Positions 18,188 through 26,111 are shown, numbered from the stretch's first letter. The stretch is 64,000 bases of DNA from Lysobacter prati (GCF_009765215.1 NZ_VLNV01000003.1:124001-188000); one strand, 5' to 3'. Notes: generated from the sequence alone by a model not told the origin. Program-made: numbers and translations.

Positions 18188-18864
18188 TGCAGCAACCGGC
18201 CCCGGAACGGAGGCAGGTCCTCGTCGTCCATCGGGCAGCGCTCTTCGATCAACGCGAATCCCTGCGCTGCCAGAAGACGCGTGAAGCGCGTGCTGTGGCC
18301 ACGGCCGGGATCGGTCACCACCACTTCGGCCGTTGGCAACGCGTGCCGTTCGACTACGCTGGCGAGCAGCAGCGCGTGATCGAGTTCGTACAACACGTCG
18401 CTGGCGATGATCAGGTCGAAGTGCCCCAGTGTCGGCAGCGGGACGTTCCAGCGCATGTGGCGATAGTGCAGCGCCGGCAGCGCGTTGAGCGCGGCGTTGT
18501 AGGCCAGGAAGGACTCGGCCAGCGGATGCATGTCGGAAGCGACCACGTTCGCGCCACGCCATTGCAGCACCAGGCTGGCCAATCCGATGCCGCAGCCGAG
18601 TTCCAGCACGCGCTTGTCGGCCACGTCGAAGCGGTGCATGGCCTGCGCAAGCAGGCGTCCTGCCGGCCATATCTGCCCGAACAGGCTCCATTGCGCGGAC
18701 GAGATGCCCAACCGCTCACCGTGTCCGTCGGGGTCGGAGAACTGTTGTTTGTCGCTGAGAACGCGCAGACGGTAATCGTGCCCGCCGATGGGGACGATTT
18801 GGTTTCGGGTGGTATAGCCAAGCACTGGCGCTCCCGGCCTCGCACAGCAGGCAGGTGGACTCAC
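18139..18864 (-). CDS. Class I SAM-dependent methyltransferase (METTL/Methyltransf_16-like)
   Basis: This 241-residue protein has a Rossmann SAM-binding motif VLELGCGIGLASL at about residue 86 and an acidic motif II (NVVASDMHPLA). It also has a family-type LIIASDVLYELDH stretch. It resembles the lysine/nicotinamide methyltransferase group (Methyltransf_16). Substrate is unknown, with proteins the likeliest target for this group. Its 3' end overlaps the end of the fusion gene on the other strand by 49 bp, a convergent overlap. No clear Shine-Dalgarno site was seen, so the start is uncertain. Confidence 0.75.
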   Translation of the reverse strand: MSPPACCARPGAPVLGYTTRNQIVPIGGHDYRLRVLSDKQQFSDPDGHGERLGISSAQWSLFGQIWPAGRLLAQAMHRFDVADKRVLELGCGIGLASLVLQWRGANVVASDMHPLAESFLAYNAALNALPALHYRHMRWNVPLPTLGHFDLIIASDVLYELDHALLLASVVERHALPTAEVVVTDPGRGHSTRFTRLLAAQGFALIEERCPMDDEDLPPFRGRLLHYSRTKSTSPADDLSG

Positions 18865-18989
18865 ATGAATGGGAGCGAGGCGGGCAGGCGCCGAGCGGCA
18901 GAGCGAACGCGCGGGTCACGGCGCGTGCTTGCGGTCCATCCTACACCCCGCAGGCTTGCAGGCCGGGCGGGGCAGGGTCGTGGGTGCGC

Positions 18990-19421
18990 CTAGGCGACCT
19001 CGATCCGCACATCGGCGAACCACAGCTGCTGCCAGCGCAACAGCTTGTCTTGCGCGCTCAGCAGTCGCGGTTGCGCGACCTGCTCCGGCGCGAAGGCCGG
19101 GGCGCCGTCGATTGCACGCACGTTGAGGGCGGCGAACAGTCGCTCTTCACTCCGGTAGGTCGCCATCACCAGCACGCCGCAGTTGTCGCAGACGATGAAC
19201 TCGGCCTGGTCGGAACCCTGTCGGTAGTACGCGACGGAGTCGCCGCCACTGCGCTGCAAGTACAGGCTTCCTGCCGGATCGGTCAGCCAGGCCGCGCCGT
19301 GCTTGCGGCAGAAATAGCAATCGCAGGCACGTGGCGCGTAATCGTGCGTTGGACGGGTCAGCGTCGCCTGCATGACCAGGTTGCGGCAATGGCAACTGGC
19401 ATGGACGACGGTTGCGGTCAC
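18990..19421 (-). CDS. GFA-family (glutathione-dependent formaldehyde-activating-like) zinc protein
   Basis: This 143-residue protein of the GFA/CENP-V fold binds structural zinc through cysteines. The visible ligands are CHC near the N-terminus (residues 10-12), CDCYFC (33-38) and CDNC (78-81). I chose the GTG at 19419-19421 because it keeps the first CHC motif and overlaps the stop of the upstream gene (GTGA), a coupling seen elsewhere in this window. The family name comes from one founding enzyme; most members have unknown substrates. It is the second gene of a two-gene unit with the BNR-type lipoprotein. Confidence 0.82.
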   Translation of the reverse strand: MTATVVHASCHCRNLVMQATLTRPTHDYAPRACDCYFCRKHGAAWLTDPAGSLYLQRSGGDSVAYYRQGSDQAEFIVCDNCGVLVMATYRSEERLFAALNVRAIDGAPAFAPEQVAQPRLLSAQDKLLRWQQLWFADVRIEVA

Positions 19422-20716
19422 GGCGCCAGCCGGTAGTGCTGGCCTTGCAGCCGCGGCTTGCCGTCGACGACATCGGTCCAGACCACGTAGGCGCCGTCGT
19501 CGCCGAGTGCGAGCTGGGCGAAGCCAGTGGCCCGCCCGCGCCCTTGCAGGCGCGCGACTTCGACGCGTTGCAACTCGCGCCCGAGGTCGGCGGTGTAACG
19601 CGCGAGGTGCAACGACTGCACGCCGGCGTCCTCGCGCGTCCACAGCGTCCAAGCGCTGTTCGCATCGAGCGCGAGATCGACACGTCCCTGCACCGCCATG
19701 CCCTTGTCAACCGTCAGCGGCGCGGCAAAGCTGTCGCCGGCATCGGTGCTGCGCGCCAGGCGCAACGCCGGCATGTCGCCGGCGGCGGTGTACCAAGCCA
19801 CGAGCGCGGCATCGCCGTCGGCCGCAATGGCCGGGCCGTTGACCGGGCAGGCCGGCATCTTCCAGCCATCAGCGTGGACTGGGCGCGGCGGCGTCCAGGC
19901 GTCGCCCTGGAGACGGGTGATCGCGATATCGCGGATCTCCTCCGGCGTGCGATCGCGATAGACCAGCAATGGTCCGCGGCCGCCAAGGGCAACATCGGTC
20001 TGGCAGCAATCGCAGGTCATCGCGTCGATCTCGCTTTCGCCGTCGCGCTTGAGCGTCGCGTCGAACAGCGAGGCACGCAGTGTCATCGCGCCGCCACCGT
20101 GGCCTTCGTGTCCACCGTGGCCGTGGTCGCCGCCGCTGTTGCGGCCGTCCAGCCAGGCGATGCCGAGGCGATCGCGCGCTGCCGGCCACAGCGACACGAA
20201 GCCATGTTCGGTCGGCGTGCCGTCATCGTTCACGAGCACGGACTTCGACCAGGTGCGGCCGTCATCGCCGGAGCGGACCAGCGCGACGTCGTACGCGTAC
20301 GGCGCCTTGGCCGACTTCTTCAGCCAGTGCGCCCACAACGCGCCGTCCGGCGTCACGGCGAGGTGGGGCGTGTCGGCCCAGTTGACGAACCAGTCGTTGC
20401 CGCGCGCGATCTCCTTCGCTTCGCTCCATGCGCCTTTGCCGTAGCGAGCGAACTTGAGCGCGTGCGAATCGCCTTCGGTCTCGACCCAGGCCAGCACCAG
20501 CGAACCGTCTGGGGCGCGCACCAGATCGGGCTGCGCGGCCAGGGACAGCCCCGACGGCAGTGACCACGGCTCCGCCACCGCCTGCCTGGCCACCGGTGGG
20601 GCGGTTTGCGTCGCCGTGACGGCACCGGTTTGAGCAGGCGTGGCGGTGGTCGGGGCTGAACGATCGCAGGCGACCGGCAGCAACAGCAGCAGCGGGAGGA
20701 TCAGGCTCGGCTTCAT
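19418..20716 (-). CDS. BNR/sialidase-superfamily lipoprotein with His-rich and Cys-rich loops
   Basis: This 432-residue exported lipoprotein has signal LILPLLLLLPVAC with lipidation at C17. The body has beta-propeller features, including an Asp-box-like SGDDGRTW at about 149-156 and another at STDAGDSF. That places it in the sialidase-like superfamily, but the sialidase Arg triad is not evident, so an enzyme role is not supported. Two odd loops stand out: HGHGGHEGHGGG (residues 198-209) and CDCCQTD (235-241), both able to bind metal. It is translationally coupled to the GFA gene. Confidence 0.75.
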   Translation of the reverse strand: MKPSLILPLLLLLPVACDRSAPTTATPAQTGAVTATQTAPPVARQAVAEPWSLPSGLSLAAQPDLVRAPDGSLVLAWVETEGDSHALKFARYGKGAWSEAKEIARGNDWFVNWADTPHLAVTPDGALWAHWLKKSAKAPYAYDVALVRSGDDGRTWSKSVLVNDDGTPTEHGFVSLWPAARDRLGIAWLDGRNSGGDHGHGGHEGHGGGAMTLRASLFDATLKRDGESEIDAMTCDCCQTDVALGGRGPLLVYRDRTPEEIRDIAITRLQGDAWTPPRPVHADGWKMPACPVNGPAIAADGDAALVAWYTAAGDMPALRLARSTDAGDSFAAPLTVDKGMAVQGRVDLALDANSAWTLWTREDAGVQSLHLARYTADLGRELQRVEVARLQGRGRATGFAQLALGDDGAYVVWTDVVDGKPRLQGQHYRLAP

Positions 20717-20761
20717 GGGCGCAAGCCTAGCGCGCTCCGCGCGTTGCGGGGATGACCCAGG

Positions 20762-21524
20762 TCAGAACTTGCCGTTGCCGTTCTTCCACTGCTCCCGTGG
20801 CGGGATCGCCTCGATCGTGTCCCAGTGCTCGGCGATCTTGCCGCTCTCGATGCGCCACAGGTCATAGAAGGCGACGTGTTCGCTGCCAATCTGGCCTTCG
20901 CTGACGGAGAGAATGAAGTTGCCCTCTCCCAGGATGCGGTGGACGCGCTCGTACTTCATCGCCCTGCCCTGCTGGGCCATCGCGTACAGCGCGCTGCCCA
21001 GCGCCGACAGCCCGTTGGCGATATGCGGGTTGTGCTGGATGTATCGGTCGCCGTCGAAGTAGCCCGACAGTCGCTCCATTCGTCCATGGATGAGGATGTC
21101 GTCGATGAAGGAGCGCACCAGCGCCTTGTTCTCTGCGGTTCGCTCCAGGTCGACGACCAGCAGCGTGCCGTCGGTCATGCTGTGACCGCTGGGATTGGGC
21201 GTGGCGGGCTTCTCCTGCAGATTGTCCCAGTGCTCGACGATCCTGCCCTCGTCGAAGCGGAAGATGTCGAAGCCGATCTTCGGCCCGAAGAAGTCATAGT
21301 CGGTGTGGGCGAAGACGAAATCACTGGAACACGCGCACCGTGTTCACCTTGGCGCTGCCCTTGGGCAATTGCTCCAACAGCTCGCCGAAGCCCGCCAGAC
21401 CGTCGGCGACGGCCAGGTTGTGCTGCACATAGCGGCTGGGGTGGATGTAGCCGACCGGGTGGGCTTCACCGGTCTCGATGCTCTTCAGCAGCAGTGCTAC
21501 CTGTGCCTTGGGTGACATGCTCAT
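20762..21524 (-). pseudogene. Frameshifted two-domain SnoaL-like (NTF2-fold) gene
   Basis: The first SnoaL domain reads from the ATG at 21524 (MSMSPKAQVALLLKSI) and stops early at 21321 after NTVRVFQ. In the next frame the same domain continues at once (DFVFAHTDYDFFGPKIGFD...), then a second SnoaL domain runs to 20762 with no stop. Inserting five bases such as GACGG after the CAG codon would restore FQ-DG-DFVF, the spacing usual in this family. The downstream half can still be read from the ATG at 21178 (138 residues, with YIQHNPHIANGL). It could be a real lesion or a sequencing error. The gene diverges from an AraC regulator. Confidence 0.7.
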
Positions 21525-21578
21525 GGTCCTGTTTCCCGTTCGATGCGGTCGGTGGTCATTTTCCGCAGCAGGCCTATG

Positions 21579-21613
21579 ATTCACAGGTCATTGAACGCCA
21601 GTCAGCTGTGAAT
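21579..21613. promoter_or_regulatory. Inverted repeat between the SnoaL gene and the AraC regulator
   Basis: ATTCACAG at 21579-21586 and CTGTGAAT at 21606-21613 form a perfect 8-bp inverted repeat with 19 bp between the arms. It sits in the 104-bp divergent gap, the expected place for an AraC-type regulator to act on both genes. The role is inferred. Confidence 0.45.
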
Positions 21614-21628
21614 TTCGGACATCCTGAG

Positions 21629-22525
21629 ATGCGGAAACGGCAAAGCGACAGCATCATGCGTGTCGCGTACCAGCCGCCTGGCGAGTACGGGCTGGACGTT
21701 GAGATTTTCACGGTGGCCGACTTGCGCGGCCGCGTCGATGACGCTCACTTCCGTGTCACGCAGCGCATCGATTTCCACATGCTAATCTGCGTGACCGACG
21801 GGCACTTCGACTACACCGTGGATTTCGCTGCGATCCCGTGCCGGCCCGGTTCGTTGCTGGCGCTGCGGCCGGAGCAGGCGCTGCATTTCAACATGCAGGC
21901 AGACTGGAATGGCTGGGTGGTGATCTTCCGTCCGGAATTCCTGGCGCCGCTGCAGACCACGGTGCGGATCGACGAACTCAAGGCGCACGCCAGCCTGCAG
22001 GCGTTGCCGAGTCACATGGCGCTGGACGGCGAAGAGCATCGCGCCGTCCTCGACACCATTACCCGGATGCACACCGACTCAGCGTCGGGCTGGCCGTCCG
22101 AGGAGATTCACCCATTGCTGCGCCACCAGTTGTATTCGCTGCTGCTGCGGCTGCACCTGAGTCATGGCCGGCAGGCATCGCAATCGGGCGCTTCGGTGGC
22201 CAGCCTGCAGCGGTTTCGCCGGTTCCAGCAGATGCTGGAGGTGAACTTCGCCAGCCAGCACCAGGTCGCCGCCTACGCCAAAGCACTGGGCTGCTCCGAA
22301 CGCAGCCTGACGCGAGCGACGCTGGAGGTGGCCGGCGTGCAGGCCAAGACGTTCATTGCCGCGCGCATCAACCTGGAGGCCAAGCGCCTGTTGGCGCAGA
22401 CCGCGCTGCCGATCGCCACCATCGCCGAGCAACTCGGCTTCGACGAGGCGGCGAACTTCATCAAGTTCTTCAAACGCGATGCCGGCTGCGCGCCGGGTGA
22501 GTTCCGGCGCCGGCATTCGTTCTGA
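21629..22525 (+). CDS. AraC-family transcriptional regulator
   Basis: This 298-residue regulator has an N-terminal cupin-like sensing region (about residues 30-130, e.g. CRPGSLLALRPEQALHF). A C-terminal pair of helix-turn-helix motifs follows (HQVAAYAKALGCSERSLTRAT and LPIATIAEQLGFDEAANFIKFFK). The second motif and the tail CAPGEFRRRH are classic AraC. ATG 21629 is the likely start; GTG 21608 and ATG 21656 are alternatives. It is divergent from the SnoaL gene, its probable target, and converges on mnmG with a 2-bp gap. Confidence 0.88.
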   Translation: MRKRQSDSIMRVAYQPPGEYGLDVEIFTVADLRGRVDDAHFRVTQRIDFHMLICVTDGHFDYTVDFAAIPCRPGSLLALRPEQALHFNMQADWNGWVVIFRPEFLAPLQTTVRIDELKAHASLQALPSHMALDGEEHRAVLDTITRMHTDSASGWPSEEIHPLLRHQLYSLLLRLHLSHGRQASQSGASVASLQRFRRFQQMLEVNFASQHQVAAYAKALGCSERSLTRATLEVAGVQAKTFIAARINLEAKRLLAQTALPIATIAEQLGFDEAANFIKFFKRDAGCAPGEFRRRHSF

Positions 22526-22527
22526 GG

Positions 22528-24417
22528 TCAGGCGACGCGGGCCCGGCGGGCGCGGGTCAGGTGCACCAGCAGCAGCGAGATCGCCGCCGGCGTCATGCCG
22601 GGAATGCGCTGCGCCTGGCCGATGGTTTGCGGACGCACGCGCTCGAGCTTGCCCTGCACTTCGGCCGACAGGCCGCGCACGCCGGCGTAGTCGAAATCGT
22701 CCGGAATGGCCGTCGTCTCGTGACGCTGCTGGCGCGCAATCTCTTCGCGCTGACGATCGAGGTAACCGGCGTACTTGACGCCGATCTCGACCTGCTCGGA
22801 CACCTCGGCGTCGTCCACCGCCGGGCCGAGCGACGGCACCTGCATCAGCTTGGCGTAGTCGAGCTCGGGGCGCTTGAGCAGATCAAGCGCGCTGGTCTCG
22901 CGGCTGATCTCGATGCCGAGCACGGCCATGGCCTCGCGGCCGAGGGCGTTGCCGGGCGCTGCCCAGACTGCCCCCAGTCGCGCGTTTTCGCGAGCGACGG
23001 CTTCGCGCTTGGCGTCGAAGCGGGCAAAGCGGGCGTCGTCGACCAGGCCCAGTTCGCGTCCGACCGGCGTCAGACGCGCGTCGGCATTGTCCTCGCGCAG
23101 TTGCAGGCGGTACTCGGCGCGTGAGGTAAACATGCGATACGGCTCGCTGGTGCCGTGGGTGATCAGGTCATCGACAAGCACGCCGAGGTAGGCCTCGTCG
23201 CGGCGCGGCGACCAGCCTTCCATGCCCTGTACGAAGCGCGCGGCATTGACGCCGGCGAGCAGCCCCTGCGCGGCGGCTTCCTCGTAGCCGGTGGTGCCGT
23301 TGATTTGGCCGGCGAAGAACAGGCCCGACATCGCCTTGGTCTCCAGCGTCGACTTCAGTCCACGCGGGTCGAAGAAGTCGTACTCGATCGCGTAGCCCGG
23401 GCGGGTGATGTGCGCGTTCTCGAAACCGCGGATCGAACGCACCAGCGCCAGTTGCACGTCGAACGGCAGCGAGGTGGAGATGCCGTTGGGGTAGATCTCG
23501 GCCACGTCGAGGCCCTCGGGCTCGACGAAGATCTGGTGGCTGGGCTTCTCGGCGAAACGCACCACCTTGTCCTCGATCGAGGGGCAGTAGCGCGGGCCGA
23601 TGCCTTCGATCTGGCCGGTGTACAGCGGCGAGCGGTCGAGCGCGCCGCGGATGATCTCGTGGGTCTGCTCGCTGGTGTGGGTGATCCAGCACGAGACCTG
23701 ACGCGGCTGATCGGCATGGCTGCCCATGAAGGACATCACCGGGCGCGGATCGTCGCCGGGCTGCTCTTCCATCACCGAGTAGTCGAGCGTGCGGCCGTCG
23801 ATGCGCGGCGGCGTGCCGGTCTTGAGGCGATCGACCACGAACGGGCCTTCGCGCAGGCGCGCGGCCAGGGCGACGGCGGGCGGATCGCCGGCACGGCCGG
23901 CGGCATAGGTGGTCTGGCCGACGTGGACCTTGCCGGCGAGGAAGGTGCCCGCGGTCAGGACCACGGCCGGCGCTTCGAAGCGCAGACCGGTCTGGGTGAT
24001 CGCGCCGGCGACGCGGCCGTCGGCGAAGACGATGTCGTCGACCGCGGCCTGGAACAGGGTCAGGTTCGGCTGGCTCTCGACCGCGCGACGGATGAAGCTG
24101 CGGTACAGCGCGCGGTCGGCCTGGCAGCGGGTGGCGCGCACGGCCGGGCCCTTGCTCGCGTTGAGCCGGCGCCACTGGATGCCGGCCGCATCGGCGGCGC
24201 GCGCCATGATGCCGCCCAGGGCATCGATTTCCTTGACCAGGTGGCCCTTGCCGATGCCGCCGATGGCCGGGTTGCAGCTCATCGCGCCGACGGTCTCCAC
24301 CGAATGCGTCAGCAGCAGCGTGCGTGCGCCGGCGCGGGCAGACGCGAGCGCGGCTTCGGTGCCGGCATGGCCGCCGCCGATCACGATCACGTCGTACTGG
24401 TAGAAGTTGTGGCTCAT
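22528..24417 (-). CDS. mnmG: tRNA uridine-5-carboxymethylaminomethylation enzyme MnmG (GidA)
   Basis: This 629-residue FAD protein works with MnmE to place the 5-carboxymethylaminomethyl (or aminomethyl) group on the wobble uridine of several tRNAs. The FAD-binding opening is [21 protein letters not shown]-like at residues 11-30. Strong family stretches include [20 protein letters not shown], the central [11 protein letters not shown], and [17 protein letters not shown]. The length matches the family (about 630). An A/T-rich CTAAAATTC in the leader (about 24467-24475, minus strand) may be a -10 element. No mnmE or rsmG is adjacent in this window. Confidence 0.97.
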   Translation of the reverse strand: MSHNFYQYDVIVIGGGHAGTEAALASARAGARTLLLTHSVETVGAMSCNPAIGGIGKGHLVKEIDALGGIMARAADAAGIQWRRLNASKGPAVRATRCQADRALYRSFIRRAVESQPNLTLFQAAVDDIVFADGRVAGAITQTGLRFEAPAVVLTAGTFLAGKVHVGQTTYAAGRAGDPPAVALAARLREGPFVVDRLKTGTPPRIDGRTLDYSVMEEQPGDDPRPVMSFMGSHADQPRQVSCWITHTSEQTHEIIRGALDRSPLYTGQIEGIGPRYCPSIEDKVVRFAEKPSHQIFVEPEGLDVAEIYPNGISTSLPFDVQLALVRSIRGFENAHITRPGYAIEYDFFDPRGLKSTLETKAMSGLFFAGQINGTTGYEEAAAQGLLAGVNAARFVQGMEGWSPRRDEAYLGVLVDDLITHGTSEPYRMFTSRAEYRLQLREDNADARLTPVGRELGLVDDARFARFDAKREAVARENARLGAVWAAPGNALGREAMAVLGIEISRETSALDLLKRPELDYAKLMQVPSLGPAVDDAEVSEQVEIGVKYAGYLDRQREEIARQQRHETTAIPDDFDYAGVRGLSAEVQGKLERVRPQTIGQAQRIPGMTPAAISLLLVHLTRARRARVA

Positions 24418-24521
24418 CGGTTCCTGGAGATCTTTGCTGGCGCGTTTGGGTTTTGCGCCGCTGGCGAATTTTAGGCCACCCGGCTTTGCCCTGCCGGTCA
24501 GTCTGAATGCTGCGTGAAAGT

Positions 24522-24536
24522 TGGCATGGTTCGTGC
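24522..24536 (+). promoter_or_regulatory. Possible sigma-54 promoter
   Basis: TGGCATGGTTCGTGC matches the sigma-54 pattern, with GG and GC exactly ten bases apart. It differs from the TGGCAC-N5-TTGC consensus at two positions. It lies about 120 bp before a strong terminator, so it could drive a small RNA. Chance matches to this short pattern do occur. Confidence 0.3.
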
Positions 24537-24547
24537 TTTGTATCTAT

Positions 24548-24665
24548 TGCACCCAGCGGGGCAGGCGCTCATCGCCGGCCGGATTTGGAACAGGGGCTGG
24601 CCAAGCGCTCGCGGGGGAAGCCGGGGGGCCGAATGTCGGGGGACGTTCGGCCCCTCTTTTTTTTT
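24548..24665 (+). ncRNA. Candidate small RNA ending at a strong intrinsic terminator
   Basis: The 5' end is set about 12 bases after the GC of the sigma-54-like promoter and the 3' end at the T-run of the terminator, giving about 118 nt. The interior is GC-rich and has no credible short reading frame. No known small-RNA family was recognised. The terminator is the firm part; the promoter and the transcript itself are inferred. Confidence 0.3.
24625..24665 (+). terminator. Strong intrinsic terminator (plus strand)
   Basis: A stem of about 13 pairs (outer arms GGGGCCGAA and TTCGGCCCC, inner GTC/GAC, GGGG loop) is followed by a run of nine T. No annotated gene reads into it from the left on this strand, which points to an unannotated transcript. 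Confidence 0.75.
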
Positions 24666-24678
24666 GGCTGTCGCCTGC

Positions 24679-24711
24679 AAAAAACCCAAAGTTTGCTGCG
24701 CAAACCTTGGG
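24679..24711 (-). terminator. Strong intrinsic terminator (minus strand)
   Basis: Read on the minus strand, CCCAAGGTTTGC and GCAAACTTTGGG form a 12-position stem with one mismatch around a 3-base loop, followed by six T. It would stop transcripts coming from the Gly/Tyr-rich lipoprotein gene about 400 bp upstream, or an unannotated RNA in between. Confidence 0.7.
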
Positions 24712-24751
24712 CCCCGAGGCTGGGCTTCCAATCCCATGCGGCTGCCGCCGC

Positions 24752-24770
24752 GCCCCCTTACTAAGGGGGC
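24752..24770. repeat. Perfect 9-bp palindrome
   Basis: GCCCCCTTA-C-TAAGGGGGC is a perfect inverted repeat around one base within the non-coding stretch. It lies upstream of the minus-strand terminator and could be part of the same folded transcript or a protein-binding site. Confidence 0.5.
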
Positions 24771-24854
24771 TGCCGCTTCCGGAAGGGTGCCGACGACCGT
24801 CTCCCCTTCTGAGTCGTCCCGCCACATTCTTCTCGTCGGTCCTTCCAAACGCCG

Positions 24855-24878
24855 GCGACCCCGCCTGGGCGGGGTCGC
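24855..24878. repeat. Perfect 11-bp inverted repeat
   Basis: GCGACCCCGCC-TG-GGCGGGGTCGC is a perfect inverted repeat with a two-base centre. No T-run follows on either strand, so it is not an intrinsic terminator. It adds to the high structure of this gap. Confidence 0.5.
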
Positions 24879-25114
24879 GGGGTGGGTTTCAGGTTTGCCT
24901 GCGCGCTTGGCGCTGGGCCGGAATGGGCGCCGACGCCCGACGGGGACGGAACAGGGGGGATCCGTGGTTCCTCGCCGGGCGCCGACATGGAAACTGGGCG
25001 CTTATCCGATTTACGTCCAAAAGCGACGCAATCGGTCAATAGCCGCAGATTGCCGTCAGTCGAGCCGTGACGCAAGCGGAAAAATGTGAATTGCGGCCAG
25101 TTTGCGCAACCCCA

Positions 25115-25729
25115 TCAGGGCTCGTATCGCGGTGCGCGCTCGCGACCTGCCGATGGACGGCGCGGGGCGTCGATTCGAGGATTCGGACGCGGATCGTTGC
25201 TCGCATCCGGGTCGGTCGGTCGAACCGCCGAACCGGGGCGACCGCCAGGTCGCGGACCGGGCTGCACTCCCGGCTGCGGCCTTGGAACCTGACCGCTCCA
25301 GCCCGGCCGGTTCGGGTAATTGCCATACCCACCCTGGCCCTGGCCGTAGCCTTGGCCCTGGCCGTAACCGTGGCCGCGCCCGCGGTAACGCGGGTAGTTG
25401 TAATACGGATAACCGCCGCCGTACCCCGGGTAGCCGGGGCCGTAGCCATGGCGATACGGGTAGGCGTAACGGTAGGGGTAGGGATAGCCGTAGCCAAAAC
25501 GGGCATACGGGTAGTACCCGCCCCAGCCACCGTAGTAGCCGCCGCCGTAGCCGCCATAGCCGCCGCCATAGCCGCCGCCATAGCCGCCACCGTACCCGCC
25601 GTAGTACTGGACGCTGGGACGACCGTAGTAGTAATCGCCGGCGCCGCGGTAACCGCGATAGCCGTAGTCGGTGATGCAACCCGCCAGCAGTGTCGCGGCG
25701 AGTGCAGGTATCAGTAGTTTGCGGATCAT
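25115..25729 (-). CDS. Gly/Tyr-rich low-complexity lipoprotein
   Basis: This 204-residue exported protein has a clear lipoprotein signal (LLIPALAATLLAGC, lipidated C18). The mature part is very low in complexity: repeated GYGGGYGG units (about residues 43-72), then Tyr/Pro/Arg-rich YPYPYRYAYP-like stretches. A GQGQGYGQGQG segment follows, and the tail is rich in Pro and Arg. No enzyme domain is visible. Similar Gly/Tyr-rich surface lipoproteins are common in this family but have no settled role. The composition suggests an unordered, possibly self-associating or surface-coating protein. Confidence 0.7.
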   Translation of the reverse strand: MIRKLLIPALAATLLAGCITDYGYRGYRGAGDYYYGRPSVQYYGGYGGGYGGGYGGGYGGYGGGYYGGWGGYYPYARFGYGYPYPYRYAYPYRHGYGPGYPGYGGGYPYYNYPRYRGRGHGYGQGQGYGQGQGGYGNYPNRPGWSGQVPRPQPGVQPGPRPGGRPGSAVRPTDPDASNDPRPNPRIDAPRRPSAGRERAPRYEP

Positions 25730-25867
25730 GATGCGGAACCCCCCGGGTCAGGCCGTCAGCATCAGGCCGTGGAATTGAACTCGGCCTTAATTTTTCCGGC
25801 ATTCGCCAGCCGTGGCTTAACCGAAGCAGGCTGGAGCCAAACGAAGCCAATGCAGCGACGCGCCGAA

Positions 25868-25983
25868 GCGTCGTCCGCCGTGCCGGGGATTGCGCAGCAG
25901 CGGGCCATGGATGGCCCGCGCCCCGCCTTCGGACAGGATGTCCGACGAAGGGGCGGAGCAATCCCCGGCACGGCGGACGACGC
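25868..25983 (+). repeat. 116-bp cruciform/three-way-junction element, copy 1
   Basis: Perfect 26-bp terminal inverted repeats (25868-25893 and 25958-25983) enclose two hairpins. The first has arms GCGGGCCAT and ATGGCCCGC around GG (25900-25919). The second is an imperfect stem capped by GGACA-GGA-TGTCC (about 25921-25956). A second copy of equal length and orientation lies at 48435-48550. The six differences between copies all keep base pairing. No protein is encoded. It may be a non-autonomous mobile repeat or a structured RNA element. Confidence 0.85.
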
Positions 25984-26090
25984 CCTTCGGAAGCATCACG
26001 CCCGCCCCCGGCGGACGACGCCACTCCACGGACGCAAGCCGAAACGCATTGCCCCGCCCGCACGCCGATGCCAGCATGCCACGCCCTTCT

Positions 26091-26101
26091 CCCCCCCCCC
26101 C
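26091..26101. repeat. Poly-C tract (11 C) upstream of the DMT transporter start
   Basis: Eleven C in a row end 10 bp before the chosen ATG at 26112, right beside the region where the ribosome would bind. Homopolymer runs of this length can change by slippage and act as on/off or volume switches. Its position would affect initiation or, if translation begins further upstream, the reading frame. Confidence 0.6.
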
Positions 26102-26111
26102 GAGCGTGTCG

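Larger units (their letters stand above)
24418..25114. other. 697-bp non-coding stretch with several strong hairpins
   Basis: No convincing gene lies here. Open frames cross it in several phases but show no domain and no consistent coding pattern. It contains, in order: the mnmG leader, a sigma-54-like promoter match (24522-24536), a plus-strand intrinsic terminator (24625-24665), a minus-strand terminator (24679-24711), a 9-bp palindrome (24752-24770) and an 11-bp palindrome (24855-24878). The layout suggests one short plus-strand transcript and one minus-strand transcript that end back to back. Confidence 0.6.
25730..26111. other. 382-bp gap with a 116-bp palindromic element and a poly-C tract
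   Basis: The gap separates two divergent genes. It holds the first copy of the 116-bp cruciform element (25868-25983), a mosaic tail that shares three short words with the tail of the second copy near 48550-48600, and an 11-C tract directly before the transporter start. Open frames through it in both directions lack coding character. Confidence 0.6.

Noticed and set aside
20825-22525. A 566-residue version of the AraC regulator
   Set aside because: The first 268 residues are the antisense of the SnoaL gene; the AraC family starts near 21629.
23155-24474. Long plus-strand frame over mnmG
   Set aside because: Antisense shadow of a certain gene; no domain.
24514-25089. Open frames of up to 191 residues in the mnmG gap
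   Set aside because: They read through terminators and palindromes, overlap each other in three phases and have no domain, so the region is better explained as structured non-coding DNA.
25540-25610. Tandem repeat in the lipoprotein gene that could look like a CRISPR or a minisatellite
   Set aside because: It consists of degenerate glycine/tyrosine codons with no spacers, so it is protein repeat coding, not an array.
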